A stretch of DNA of 27,637 bases from Candidatus Kerfeldbacteria bacterium (GTDB lineage: Bacteria; Patescibacteriota; Patescibacteriia; Veblenbacterales; UBA10138), in assembly GCA_016234305.1 (NCBI GenBank), contig JACRFM010000027.1, positions 1 through 27,637 of the forward strand, written 5' to 3'. The stretch's first letter is position 1. The number at the start of each line of letters is the position of its first letter. The position numbers and the translations under genes were made by a program. Under the pieces are notes generated by a model. That model ran no database searches. It saw only the letters and a list, made by a program, of their open reading frames with translations, and was not told the DNA's origin. Shown here one piece after another: positions 14,666-22,495 of this stretch.

Positions 14666-16039
14666 ATGAAAAGATCGCAGTTAATTTTAGCCACCCTTAG
14701 CTTGCCGGTTGATTATGTAATGTTAATTGCCGCCGGCCTGATTGCTTACCGTTTACGTTTTGAAACTATTGTCACGGATGTACGGCCAATTTTATTCTAT
14801 CTGCCCATTGAACAATATCTGCCCAAATTGGCCTTAGTGTCAGCGGCCTGGCTGGTTTTAATGGCTTTGGCCGGTTTATATAATTTGATTCAGCAATTGA
14901 AATTTTCCCAAGAAATCGGACGAATTTTTTTAAGTTGTTCCGCCGGCACCGCTTTAATTATAGTTTGGTTCTTTTTTAATCCCACCCTGTTCTCCTCCCG
15001 TTTTATTGTTTTAGCCGGCTGGGCTTTATCTATAATTTTTGTGAGTCTGGGCCGATTCACCTTACGCTTACTGCGTGCGGCTTTACATCGCAGGGGATGG
15101 GGAGTGATTCGGGTTTTATTAATTGGCCGCGATATTACCACCCAAGCTTTGCATGATTTGTTTATGGCTTCACCCAAACTGGGCTATAAAGTAGTGGCGG
15201 CGGCGAGAGAGCCAAATTTAGCCGAACTTGACTCTTTTTCTAATATTGATGAAATTATTATTGGCGACCCCAATATTGACCATACTTATAATTTAGCCGT
15301 ACTAAATTACTGCGCTAATCACCATCTGGGTTTTAAATACGCGGCCGATATGTTTGACGCCGGGGTGCACAATGTAGTTGTTCACACTTTGGCCGGCGTG
15401 CCTTTGATTGAAATTAAGCGCACTCCCTTGGACGGCTGGGGCCGAATAGTCAAACGTTTGTTTGATTTTTTAATTTCTTTAAGCTTAATGATAATATTAA
15501 TGCCGCTATTTATTTTAGTAGGAGCGGCGGTTATACTTAACAGTAGCTGGCCGATAATTGTCAGCTTGCCCAGGGTCGGTGAAAGACAACAGATTTTTAA
15601 ATTATATAAATTTCGTTCCATGATAAAAGGAGCCGACAAATTAAAAGCTGAACTAATAAAATACAACGAACGTCCCGACGGTCCTTTGTTTAAAATGACC
15701 AACGATCCCAGGGTTACGTCCGTCGGTCGTTTTTTAAGACGCTGGTCAATTGATGAGTTGCCTCAATTATGGAATGTTGTAAAAGGGGACATGTCGCTGG
15801 TTGGCCCCAGACCGCATGAACCGGCCGAGGTGGCCCGCTACCAAGCAAATCAGTTGAAATTATTAAATATTAAACCGGGGATAACCGGACTGGCGCAAAT
15901 TTCCGGACGTTCTAATTTGTCTTTTGCTGATGAAGCTAAACTGGATAACTATTATATTGAGAATTGGTCACTGGGCGCAGATTTAGTCATTCTTATTAAG
16001 ACCGTGGTGGTCGTATTACAACGTCAGAATGTAGTTTAA
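14666..16039 (+). CDS. Polyprenyl-phosphate sugar-1-phosphate transferase (WbaP/WcaJ type)
   Basis: This 457-residue membrane protein starts surface-polysaccharide synthesis by moving a sugar-1-phosphate from a nucleotide sugar to undecaprenyl phosphate. The N-terminal part has four hydrophobic segments (about 12-30, 53-73, 87-104, 112-130), then a Rossmann-like cytoplasmic region (146-250) with VLLIGRD. A fifth hydrophobic segment at 266-292 opens the catalytic domain, which carries KLYKFRSM (312-319), DELPQLWNV (363-371), DMSLVGPRP (375-383) and the PGITGLAQISGR block. This is the full layout of the exopolysaccharide transferase family. The sugar is not readable. It is the first gene of an operon with three glycosyltransferases and the DUF4012 protein. 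Confidence 0.95.
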   Translation: MKRSQLILATLSLPVDYVMLIAAGLIAYRLRFETIVTDVRPILFYLPIEQYLPKLALVSAAWLVLMALAGLYNLIQQLKFSQEIGRIFLSCSAGTALIIVWFFFNPTLFSSRFIVLAGWALSIIFVSLGRFTLRLLRAALHRRGWGVIRVLLIGRDITTQALHDLFMASPKLGYKVVAAAREPNLAELDSFSNIDEIIIGDPNIDHTYNLAVLNYCANHHLGFKYAADMFDAGVHNVVVHTLAGVPLIEIKRTPLDGWGRIVKRLFDFLISLSLMIILMPLFILVGAAVILNSSWPIIVSLPRVGERQQIFKLYKFRSMIKGADKLKAELIKYNERPDGPLFKMTNDPRVTSVGRFLRRWSIDELPQLWNVVKGDMSLVGPRPHEPAEVARYQANQLKLLNIKPGITGLAQISGRSNLSFADEAKLDNYYIENWSLGADLVILIKTVVVVLQRQNVV

Positions 16040-16044
16040 TACCT

Positions 16045-17130
16045 ATGCGCATAGCTTTAGCCCATGACCATTTAAATCAAGTTGGCGGCGCCGAACGAGT
16101 GCTGGCTGAATTTCACCAGCTTTATCCGCAGGCGCCAATTTTTACTCTGCTCCATGACCGGGCCGCGGTTGGCAATTATTTTGATAATTGGGAAATAAAA
16201 ACTTCTTTTATTGCCCGGCTGCCTGGCGGCAGCAAATTCTTTAAATGGTATTTGGCTTTAATGCCACTCGCTATTGAACAATTTGATTTACATAATTATG
16301 ACTTAGTGATTACCTCAGCCTCGGCCTTAATTAAAGGGGTTTTAGTGCAACCAGCGGCTCTTAATATTTGTTACTGCCATACTCCCACCAGATACCTCTG
16401 GAGCGACACCCACAGTTATACTTCAGATTTGCCTCAACCGACCTGGGTTAAAAAAATTCTACCAGTCTTTTTGTCTTACTTACGCCAATGGGATTATTTA
16501 GCCGCCCAACGAGTAGACCACTACGTGGCTAATTCGCGTTTTGTGGCTGATAGAATAGCCAAATACTACCGCCGTGAGTCGCAAGTTATCTACCCGCCGG
16601 TCAATACTAAACTTTGGGGTGAACCAGTCGCGCCGGAAAAATATTTTTTAATAGTAGCGCGGCTAAGACCTTATAAAAAAGTAGATCTGGCGATTAAAGC
16701 TTTTAATAAACTTAACATTCCGCTCAAAGTCATAGGTTATGGCGAGCAAGCAGTTGAATTAAAAGCCATGGCTAAATCAAATATTGAATTTCTGGGCAAC
16801 CTAAGTGACGAAACTAAGGCCTATTATATGGCTCATGCTCAGGCTTTAATTTACCCCCAAGAAGAAGATTTTGGCATAACGGCCGTGGAAAGTATGGCCT
16901 GCGGCCGGCCGGTGATTGCCTATGCCAGCGGCGGCGCCACCGAAACTGTTACCGACGGCCTGAGCGGAAAACTATTCAGGGAGCAAACCTGGGAAGCTCT
17001 GGCTGATACGGTTATCAGGTTTAAACAGGAAAATTACGACCCGCTGAAAATTAAGCAGCATGCTCAAAAATTCAGTCGCGAACGTTTTGTGGCCGAATGG
17101 CAGCAATTTATCAGCGGTTTGAATAAATAA
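16045..17130 (+). CDS. GT4-family glycosyltransferase 1
   Basis: This 361-residue protein has the GT-B fold of family 4 transferases, which retain the anomeric configuration. An N-terminal acceptor domain begins MRIALAHDHLNQVGGAERVL and contains CYCHTPTRYLWS (109-120). The C-terminal donor domain has ARLRPYKKVDLAI (205-217) and the EX7E motif EDFGITAVE (274-282). The first domain resembles WbaZ-like mannosyltransferases, so a mannose-type donor is possible but unproven. No membrane segment is evident; such enzymes act at the inner face of the membrane. It begins 5 bases after the sugar-phosphate transferase, so coupling is likely, and it probably adds an early sugar to the lipid carrier. Confidence 0.93.
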   Translation: MRIALAHDHLNQVGGAERVLAEFHQLYPQAPIFTLLHDRAAVGNYFDNWEIKTSFIARLPGGSKFFKWYLALMPLAIEQFDLHNYDLVITSASALIKGVLVQPAALNICYCHTPTRYLWSDTHSYTSDLPQPTWVKKILPVFLSYLRQWDYLAAQRVDHYVANSRFVADRIAKYYRRESQVIYPPVNTKLWGEPVAPEKYFLIVARLRPYKKVDLAIKAFNKLNIPLKVIGYGEQAVELKAMAKSNIEFLGNLSDETKAYYMAHAQALIYPQEEDFGITAVESMACGRPVIAYASGGATETVTDGLSGKLFREQTWEALADTVIRFKQENYDPLKIKQHAQKFSRERFVAEWQQFISGLNK

Positions 17131-17134
17131 AGTT

Positions 17135-18289
17135 ATGAAACTGGGAGTTGATTTACGCTGTTTGCAGGATAATTATTTGGCAGGAGTGGGCGAGTATGCC
17201 TGGCAGATTTTACGAATCTTTCCCCAACTGGATAAGTCAATTGAACTGTTTGGCTATGCTAACGCGGCCGGTAAAATCAATTTGCCGGCCGAACTTGAGT
17301 CAATTTTAAAGCTGCAGCGGCGACATTTGCCCAACCGAATTAATAATGTCCTGCTTAGTTTAAAACTGGGACAACCCATTGACCGGCAAATATTTAAGAC
17401 GACTGGCAAACTTGACGCCTTCTGGTTTCCCAATCCCAGTTTTATAAATTTAGCCGCCGGGTTAAAAGCGGTTTTAACTGTCCATGATTTAGCTTTTGTA
17501 TATTGGCCGGAATTTTTTAAATTTAAGAGCCGACTGTGGTATTTTGCAGTTGTTAAAAAATTATTAAAACAAATACCCCAGGCTAAGCTAGAGGTAGTTT
17601 GCGTTTCCCAGCACACGGCTGACGATCTAATGTCTTTGGTGCCGCAAATTAAACCTAACAAAATTAGAATTATTTACCCCGGGGTAAATGAATCTTATTT
17701 TAACAAACCCGGGCAATCAGATTTTAATGACTTTAGACGAAAATATAATTTACCGGCTAATTATTTATTAAGTTTAGGCACGATTGAACCGCGCAAGAAT
17801 TATGAACTATTGCTTAGGGCCTATGCCCAGATATTAAAAATTCAACCAGACTTTCCTTATGATTTAGTAATCGCCGGCGCCTGGGGTTGGAATAATGGAA
17901 AATTAAAAAGACTGATTAAATCTTATCCTTATCGCCAGCGTCTGCATATACTCGGTTATGTTCAAGCCGCCGACAAACTCTTGTTATACAGCGGCGCCAG
18001 CTTATTTCTTTATCCTTCTTTCTATGAAGGCTTTGGCATTCCGCCGCTCGAAGCTATGGCCAGCGGAACCGCGGTTATTACCAGTCAAACTTCGTCCTTA
18101 CCAGAGGTGGTAGGCGGTGCCGGGCTGTTACTCAGCCCGTATTCAAGCGAGGCTTGGGCGGAAGCGATACTTTGGCTTAGCCAAGACGGCCAGGCCAGAG
18201 AAAAGTATCAGTCAGCCGGTCGTACTCGCGCCCAAAAATTTAGTTGGACTAAAGCCGCCGGGCAATATTTGGATTATTTTAAGTCGTAA
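17135..18289 (+). CDS. GT4-family glycosyltransferase 2
   Basis: This 384-residue GT-B enzyme has the N-terminal MKLGVDLRCL strand, the TVHDLAF segment (115-121) and a donor domain with LSLGTIEPRKNYELLLRAY (212-230) and EX7E as EGFGIPPLE (298-306), followed by AMASGTAVITS. It resembles mannosyltransferases of the family, but the substrate cannot be told. It starts 4 bases after the previous transferase and ends 16 bases before the next. The first and last strands are close in style to glycosyltransferase 3 (VDLRCL/IDARLY, TVHDL in both), so 2 and 3 may be old duplicates. Confidence 0.92.
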   Translation: MKLGVDLRCLQDNYLAGVGEYAWQILRIFPQLDKSIELFGYANAAGKINLPAELESILKLQRRHLPNRINNVLLSLKLGQPIDRQIFKTTGKLDAFWFPNPSFINLAAGLKAVLTVHDLAFVYWPEFFKFKSRLWYFAVVKKLLKQIPQAKLEVVCVSQHTADDLMSLVPQIKPNKIRIIYPGVNESYFNKPGQSDFNDFRRKYNLPANYLLSLGTIEPRKNYELLLRAYAQILKIQPDFPYDLVIAGAWGWNNGKLKRLIKSYPYRQRLHILGYVQAADKLLLYSGASLFLYPSFYEGFGIPPLEAMASGTAVITSQTSSLPEVVGGAGLLLSPYSSEAWAEAILWLSQDGQAREKYQSAGRTRAQKFSWTKAAGQYLDYFKS

Positions 18290-18305
18290 GCTGGGTTTTA
18301 AAATT

Positions 18306-19520
18306 ATGCGGATTATTATAGATGCCAGACTTTATGGAACTTACCATCGCGGCTTAGGCCGCTATCTTAAAGGTTTGATTGCCGAATTAACCAAACTTGA
18401 TAAAATTAATACTTATTTAATACTGATAAACCCCAATAATCCCGAGCAACCAGCCGGGCTGGGTGATAACCTTACTTTAATTAAAACGCCGTGGCGTCAG
18501 TACACTATTCGGGAGCAGTTATTTTTGCCCGGCTTAATTAAAAAACTTAAAGCCGACTTAGTCCATTGGCCGCATATCAATGTACCTTTACTGGGTAGCA
18601 CACCGTTCATAGTTACCGTGCATGATTTGATTATTAATCATTTTCCTGATTCGCGGGCCACTACTTTGCCTAAATGGTATTACCGATTTAAATTGTTTGC
18701 TTATAAGCTAATAGTTAAACGAAGTTTACAGCGAACCCAAAAAATCATAGCCGTCAGCCGGGCGACGGCGGCGGATATTAGTAACTACTATCCCTTTACT
18801 AAAAATAAAATTCAAGTTATCTATCCAGGGCTAGGCCAGCCTGCCCCAGCCGCTGTAATTCAGAATTTACCGGCTAACTATTTCCTGGCAGTGGGCGCAG
18901 CTTATCCTCATAAAAATTTGGAAAGTCTGCTTATCGCTTGGTCCAAAGCCCTGACAGCTTTGCCGCCGTCTAAATTAATAATTGTCGGGCGCACTGATTT
19001 TTTTATGGAACGCTTAAAAGAATTTGCCCAAAAATTAAAAATCGACCAAGAGGTTATTTTTTGGGGAGAGGCGAGTGAAGCTGAATTAACGGCTTTATAT
19101 CAAAAATCGGCCGGCTATATCTTGCCGTCACTCGCTGAGGGTTTTGGTTTTGGGCCTTTGGAGGCTCTGCTCCAAGGTATACCCCTGGCCGTGGCTGATA
19201 TTCCCGTAATGCATGAAGTCCTGGGGGAGGTGCCTATTTATTTTAATCCCCGGGTCGAGAGTGAAATTAGCGCCAGCTTGGTAAAATTAAACACCGCTTG
19301 TCTTTTGAACGAATCCATAATTAAAAATATTTTAAATAGATACAATTGGCCGGCGGCGGCGCGAGTCTATCTAAAAATTTATCAAGACTTAACTTCCAAT
19401 GAAGCCTCCACAGGCTCATCGAGCCTTCCAAGTCCCGCTAAACATGGCGGAGTAGGCCGCCCGAGGTCTTCTGCGAAGGCGGAAAAATCACTAACCGAAC
19501 CGGATAGTTTGAATTTTTAG
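18306..19520 (+). CDS. GT4-family glycosyltransferase 3 with repeat-derived C-terminal tail
   Basis: This 404-residue GT-B enzyme starts MRIIIDARLYGTYHRGLGRY, has FIVTVHDLI (101-109), AVGAAYPHKNLESLL (195-209) and the EX7E motif EGFGFGPLE (278-286). The frame stays open upstream to 18117, but that part is a shadow of the preceding gene, so the ATG at 18306 is the start. The enzyme fold ends near KIYQDLT (357-363). The last ~40 residues, EASTGSSSLPSPAKHGG onward, are low-complexity and encoded by a GC-richer stretch with hairpins that looks like an intergenic repeat read in frame. The core enzyme should be intact. It lies 16 bases after transferase 2 and 35 before the DUF4012 gene. Confidence 0.92.
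   Translation: MRIIIDARLYGTYHRGLGRYLKGLIAELTKLDKINTYLILINPNNPEQPAGLGDNLTLIKTPWRQYTIREQLFLPGLIKKLKADLVHWPHINVPLLGSTPFIVTVHDLIINHFPDSRATTLPKWYYRFKLFAYKLIVKRSLQRTQKIIAVSRATAADISNYYPFTKNKIQVIYPGLGQPAPAAVIQNLPANYFLAVGAAYPHKNLESLLIAWSKALTALPPSKLIIVGRTDFFMERLKEFAQKLKIDQEVIFWGEASEAELTALYQKSAGYILPSLAEGFGFGPLEALLQGIPLAVADIPVMHEVLGEVPIYFNPRVESEISASLVKLNTACLLNESIIKNILNRYNWPAAARVYLKIYQDLTSNEASTGSSSLPSPAKHGGVGRPRSSAKAEKSLTEPDSLNF
19401..19483 (+). repeat. GC-rich repeat-like insert inside the glycosyltransferase 3 reading frame
   Basis: The segment contains AGGCTC-atc-GAGCCT (19412-19426) and CCGC...GCGG (19435-19450) hairpins and ends TTCTGCGAAGGCGGA. Its GC-rich wording contrasts with the AT-rich coding sequence on both sides. 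It encodes residues 366-393 of the protein, outside the catalytic fold. Confidence 0.5.
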
Positions 19521-19555
19521 ACAAATTAACCTAAACTATTACTAATAATGGTAAT

Positions 19556-21982
19556 ATGAAAACTAACAGTAAAACTAGCGACAGCCTGCATCACAAAACT
19601 ACCTGGCCGTGGTGGAGAGTATATTTCAAAAATGGACAGATACACATTAGCGGCCACTCTAAAGTTTTGCTATCAAAACATTTCTTAAATCTCCGCCCGT
19701 CTGATACTTTAACCAATCCAAGTGGCAATTCAAATGCTAAGTCAGCCATTAAGTCGCCGGCAGCTTTAGAAGCTAATCACAAATTACCCTCAGAGGCATT
19801 GACGATTGCCAGCAGTGATAAAACTAAACCTACTTTTAAGGATAGGCTTCAGGAAACTAAATTGGTATTTAGAGCTATATTTTCCGATATTACTTTTTTT
19901 TATAAAGCAGTTAAAAAAACTCTAAGCTACCCCTATAGTTTACTAAACAAAATTAACTGGCCCGAGGAGCAGTTAATTGGGCTGACAACTGACTGGGACA
20001 GGCGGCGCTGGTCGCAACTGTTTAGTTTTGTGGTGCTGGCGCTACTATTGATATTACCGCTTAAAGGCATAGCCATTTGGCAACAACTAGGCGAACGGCG
20101 CGCCCAGATAATAAATTATACAGAGGTTGGCGCCGCGGCCATTAAGGCTGGCGTCAACGAGCTAAACCAAGGACACCTGGCGGAGGCTGAACAAAATTTC
20201 CGTTCCGCCGCCGCCACCTTTAGTAGCGCCACTGGTTTAATTCATTCCTGGCCGGATAAATTATGGAAACTACTCAGTTTAATCCCAGGCAAACCGCAAC
20301 AATATGCTTCAGGCAATTATCTAATCGCCACTAGTCATGAAATAAGCCAAGCGGCGGCTGAAGCCGTGGCTGCCTGGCGAACTCTGCAAATGGCTACGGC
20401 CAGTAATCCGTCTAACCTTTCTTTAAACCTACAATCAATCAAAACCTCGGTTGAACAAATAAAATACCACCTTGACCAGGCTAATTCGTATTTAGATAAA
20501 GTTGACCCGAACGTCGTGCCGCCGGCCTTGCGCACTGCCCTTATAACCATGCAGGCTGAACTCAAACATCTGACTTCTCAATTAAGTAACTTTGTTACCT
20601 TACCGCAATTTATCGAACAGGCCGTCAGCGATAATAACAACCAGGACAAAACTTTTGTATTTATTTTTCAAAATCCCAGTGAGCTGAGGCCCACCGGCGG
20701 TTTTATGGGCAGTTTGGCTTTAATGACCATAACCAATGGTCAGATAGAACAAGTCAATATTCCCGGCGGCGGACCTTATGATTTTCAAGGACAATTAAAA
20801 CGCACCATTCGTCCGCCCGAACCAATCCGTCTGGTCCGCGGTGTTTGGCAGCTGCAAGACGCTAATTGGTGGTTTGATTTTCCCACCAGTGCTAAAAAAA
20901 TCCTCTGGTTCCTGGAACAGTCCGGCGCGCCCCGCGCCGATGGAGTAGTGGCCATCACCGCTAATCTGGTTGTTGATTTGCTTAAACTAACCGGCCCGAT
21001 AGATTTTCCGGCTTATGGTAAGGTTCTGACGGCTGATAATTTTTATCGTACCACGCAGTCAGCCGTGGAAATAGAATATGACCGGCGCTTAAACCGCCCT
21101 AAGCAATTTATTGCTGATTTGGCGCCGCTCTTAATCAACAAAATTATTAATCTGCCCGCCTCCCAGCAGCCTGGTTTACTATTGGCCCTGGAAAAAGCCC
21201 TAACTGGACGCGACCTGCAAATTTACCTTAAATCACCCGAGTTGGAATCCCAAGTAATCACTTACGGCTGGGGTGGCGAAATTAAACAAGCGCCGCTGGA
21301 TTATTTGGCCGTAGTTAGAACCAATATCGGCGGCGGTAAAACCGACTTGGTAACCAGTGAAAAAGTTAATCACCAGGTAAATATTGCTTCGGACGGCACC
21401 ATGACGGTTGAACTTAAATTTACCCGTCAGCATAACGGTAATCCGCAAGATTTGTGGGCCAGCCGCCGTAATGTTGATTATGTTCGTTTTTATGTGCCGC
21501 GCGGCTCGGTCTTATTGGAAGCTGATGGTTTTACGCCGCCGCCAGAAAATTACTACCGGGCGGTGCCACCGGACGCCGAATACGACCAAGACCTCCTTAG
21601 CCACGAACAATTTATCGCTCTGCACCAACCTTCACAAACTCGCATTAGTGAAGAACTGGGCAAAACGGTGTTTGCTAACTGGTTAAGCGTCAGTCCGGGC
21701 GAAACCGCCACCGCGCGTTTATTATACCGCTTACCTTTTGTACTGCGTCCGGATTCCAGTTGGCAAGATTTAAGGCGTTACCAAGTTTTTTTCCAGCACC
21801 AAGCCGGCACTGGCCCGATTCAGTTTTCTTCACACGTTACCTTGCCGCCCCAGTGGCGTCTGCGCTGGCAACGTGGTTCCAATGATTTAACTTTTGAATC
21901 AGCCAATAAAACCATCAATTTTAACAACACTTGGCTTAAAGATGAATATTATGCCCTGATTGTTGAAAAAATTCATGAATAA
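19556..21982 (+). CDS. DUF4012 membrane-anchored protein
   Basis: This 808-residue protein belongs to the DUF4012 family, whose function is not established. It has a long polar N-terminal cytoplasmic part (1-150, Ser/Lys-rich up to about 100), one transmembrane helix (about 155-175), an Ala-rich helical stalk (185-350) and the DUF4012 core from about 365, marked by FQNPSELRPTGGFMG (371-385) and the DANWWFDFP segment. A C-terminal beta-rich domain follows and the protein ends outside the membrane if the helix is a type II anchor. DUF4012 genes are often found beside glycosyltransferases, as here, so a role in exporting, attaching or modifying the polysaccharide is plausible. The FQNxxELRPTGGF core recalls LytR-like ligase neighbourhoods only by context. 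Confidence 0.92.
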   Translation: MKTNSKTSDSLHHKTTWPWWRVYFKNGQIHISGHSKVLLSKHFLNLRPSDTLTNPSGNSNAKSAIKSPAALEANHKLPSEALTIASSDKTKPTFKDRLQETKLVFRAIFSDITFFYKAVKKTLSYPYSLLNKINWPEEQLIGLTTDWDRRRWSQLFSFVVLALLLILPLKGIAIWQQLGERRAQIINYTEVGAAAIKAGVNELNQGHLAEAEQNFRSAAATFSSATGLIHSWPDKLWKLLSLIPGKPQQYASGNYLIATSHEISQAAAEAVAAWRTLQMATASNPSNLSLNLQSIKTSVEQIKYHLDQANSYLDKVDPNVVPPALRTALITMQAELKHLTSQLSNFVTLPQFIEQAVSDNNNQDKTFVFIFQNPSELRPTGGFMGSLALMTITNGQIEQVNIPGGGPYDFQGQLKRTIRPPEPIRLVRGVWQLQDANWWFDFPTSAKKILWFLEQSGAPRADGVVAITANLVVDLLKLTGPIDFPAYGKVLTADNFYRTTQSAVEIEYDRRLNRPKQFIADLAPLLINKIINLPASQQPGLLLALEKALTGRDLQIYLKSPELESQVITYGWGGEIKQAPLDYLAVVRTNIGGGKTDLVTSEKVNHQVNIASDGTMTVELKFTRQHNGNPQDLWASRRNVDYVRFYVPRGSVLLEADGFTPPPENYYRAVPPDAEYDQDLLSHEQFIALHQPSQTRISEELGKTVFANWLSVSPGETATARLLYRLPFVLRPDSSWQDLRRYQVFFQHQAGTGPIQFSSHVTLPPQWRLRWQRGSNDLTFESANKTINFNNTWLKDEYYALIVEKIHE

Positions 21983-21996
21983 TTTATTCTCTTTCG

Positions 21997-22015
21997 CCCC
22001 GCTTAGCGGGGTTTT
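21997..22015 (+). terminator. Intrinsic terminator of the polysaccharide operon
   Basis: Stem CCCCGC/GCGGGG with a TTA loop, followed by TTTT, 14 bases after the DUF4012 stop. A second, decayed copy of the same hairpin (CCCGC...GCGGG, 22025-22041) follows directly. Confidence 0.82.
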
Positions 22016-22150
22016 GCCTAAAACCCCGCGCCTTTAGCGGGTGGATAAAGGCGGAAATAACCCTCCGTAGTTCTCCTGAGGAGGACGAGGGAGGGTTGGC
22101 GGCTAGAAGAAGGATTCCGCTTGGATACTATCGGCCTTAAGGCCGCGGAA
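22016..22150. repeat. Cluster of GC-rich inverted repeats
   Basis: After the terminator come CCCGC/GCGGG (22025-22041), a nested hairpin AACCCTCC/GGAGGGTT (22059-22066, 22090-22097) that encloses CTCCT/AGGAG, and a 14-bp perfect palindrome CGGCCTTAAGGCCG (22132-22145) inside TTCCGC/GCGGAA (22115-22120, 22145-22150). No gene is visible. These are probably repeat-element remains. The 80 bases from 22151 to the promoter at 22234 are AT-rich with nothing recognised. Confidence 0.65.
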
Positions 22151-22233
22151 GCTCATTTAATTAACATTTTTTACTTATCATATCCCTGCCTCATAAACAC
22201 TTTTTTGATAGTTTTTAATGCGCCCAAAATCTC

Positions 22234-22261
22234 TTGACAAATCATCTGAATTTGCTATACT
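22234..22261 (+). promoter_or_regulatory. Strong promoter of the structured RNA
   Basis: TTGACA (22234-22239), a 16-base spacer, then TGCTATACT with TATACT at 22256-22261. This is the closest match to a consensus sigma-70 promoter in the window and has both the -35 and the extended -10. The predicted start, 7-8 bases later, is the first base of the closing helix at 22269. Confidence 0.82.
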
Positions 22262-22268
22262 AACTACG

Positions 22269-22420
22269 ATCGTTTTAGTAGGTTGGGGGTCAAACGAGAA
22301 TGACATGGGAACTGTACGGTTATATTGTTAAAAGTATAAGTTGTACACTCCCTTCGCTTGGATACCAACATTTGGTTCCTCTAAGCCTTCTCACCTCCAG
22401 CCTACTGGAACGATTTTATT
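22269..22420 (+). ncRNA. Structured non-coding RNA, possibly 6S RNA
   Basis: No protein is encoded here, yet the ends form a continuous 22-bp helix: 22269-22290 pairs with 22393-22414, with four G-U wobbles and no bulge. Inside are hairpin A (GGGA and TGTAC at 22307-22317 with GTACA and TCCC at 22343-22352, continuing through TTATA/TATAA) and hairpin B (GCTT, GGA and ACCAA at 22356-22368 with TTGGT, TCC and AAGC at 22372-22386). A 16-base unpaired stretch (22291-22306) faces hairpin B. The closing helix is followed by TTTT and AT-rich sequence. Length, a long closing stem, a large central opening and a small hairpin on its 3' side fit 6S RNA, the polymerase-binding regulator. I cannot match conserved 6S bases, so a novel RNA is equally possible. 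Confidence 0.75.
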
Positions 22421-22495
22421 TATACTTTTAAATAAATGGTCTCCGGCAGAAGCTAATTATCAAAATGACAAACTTGCCCTTAATCATCATTAATC

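Noticed and set aside
18117..18305. Upstream extension of glycosyltransferase 3
   Set aside because: It overlaps the end of glycosyltransferase 2 in another frame and does not resemble the family N-terminus; the ATG at 18306 does.
22269..22420. SRP (4.5S) RNA or tmRNA
   Set aside because: No GGAAGCAGC-type SRP apical motif, no tRNA-like ends or tag frame; length and fold do not match.
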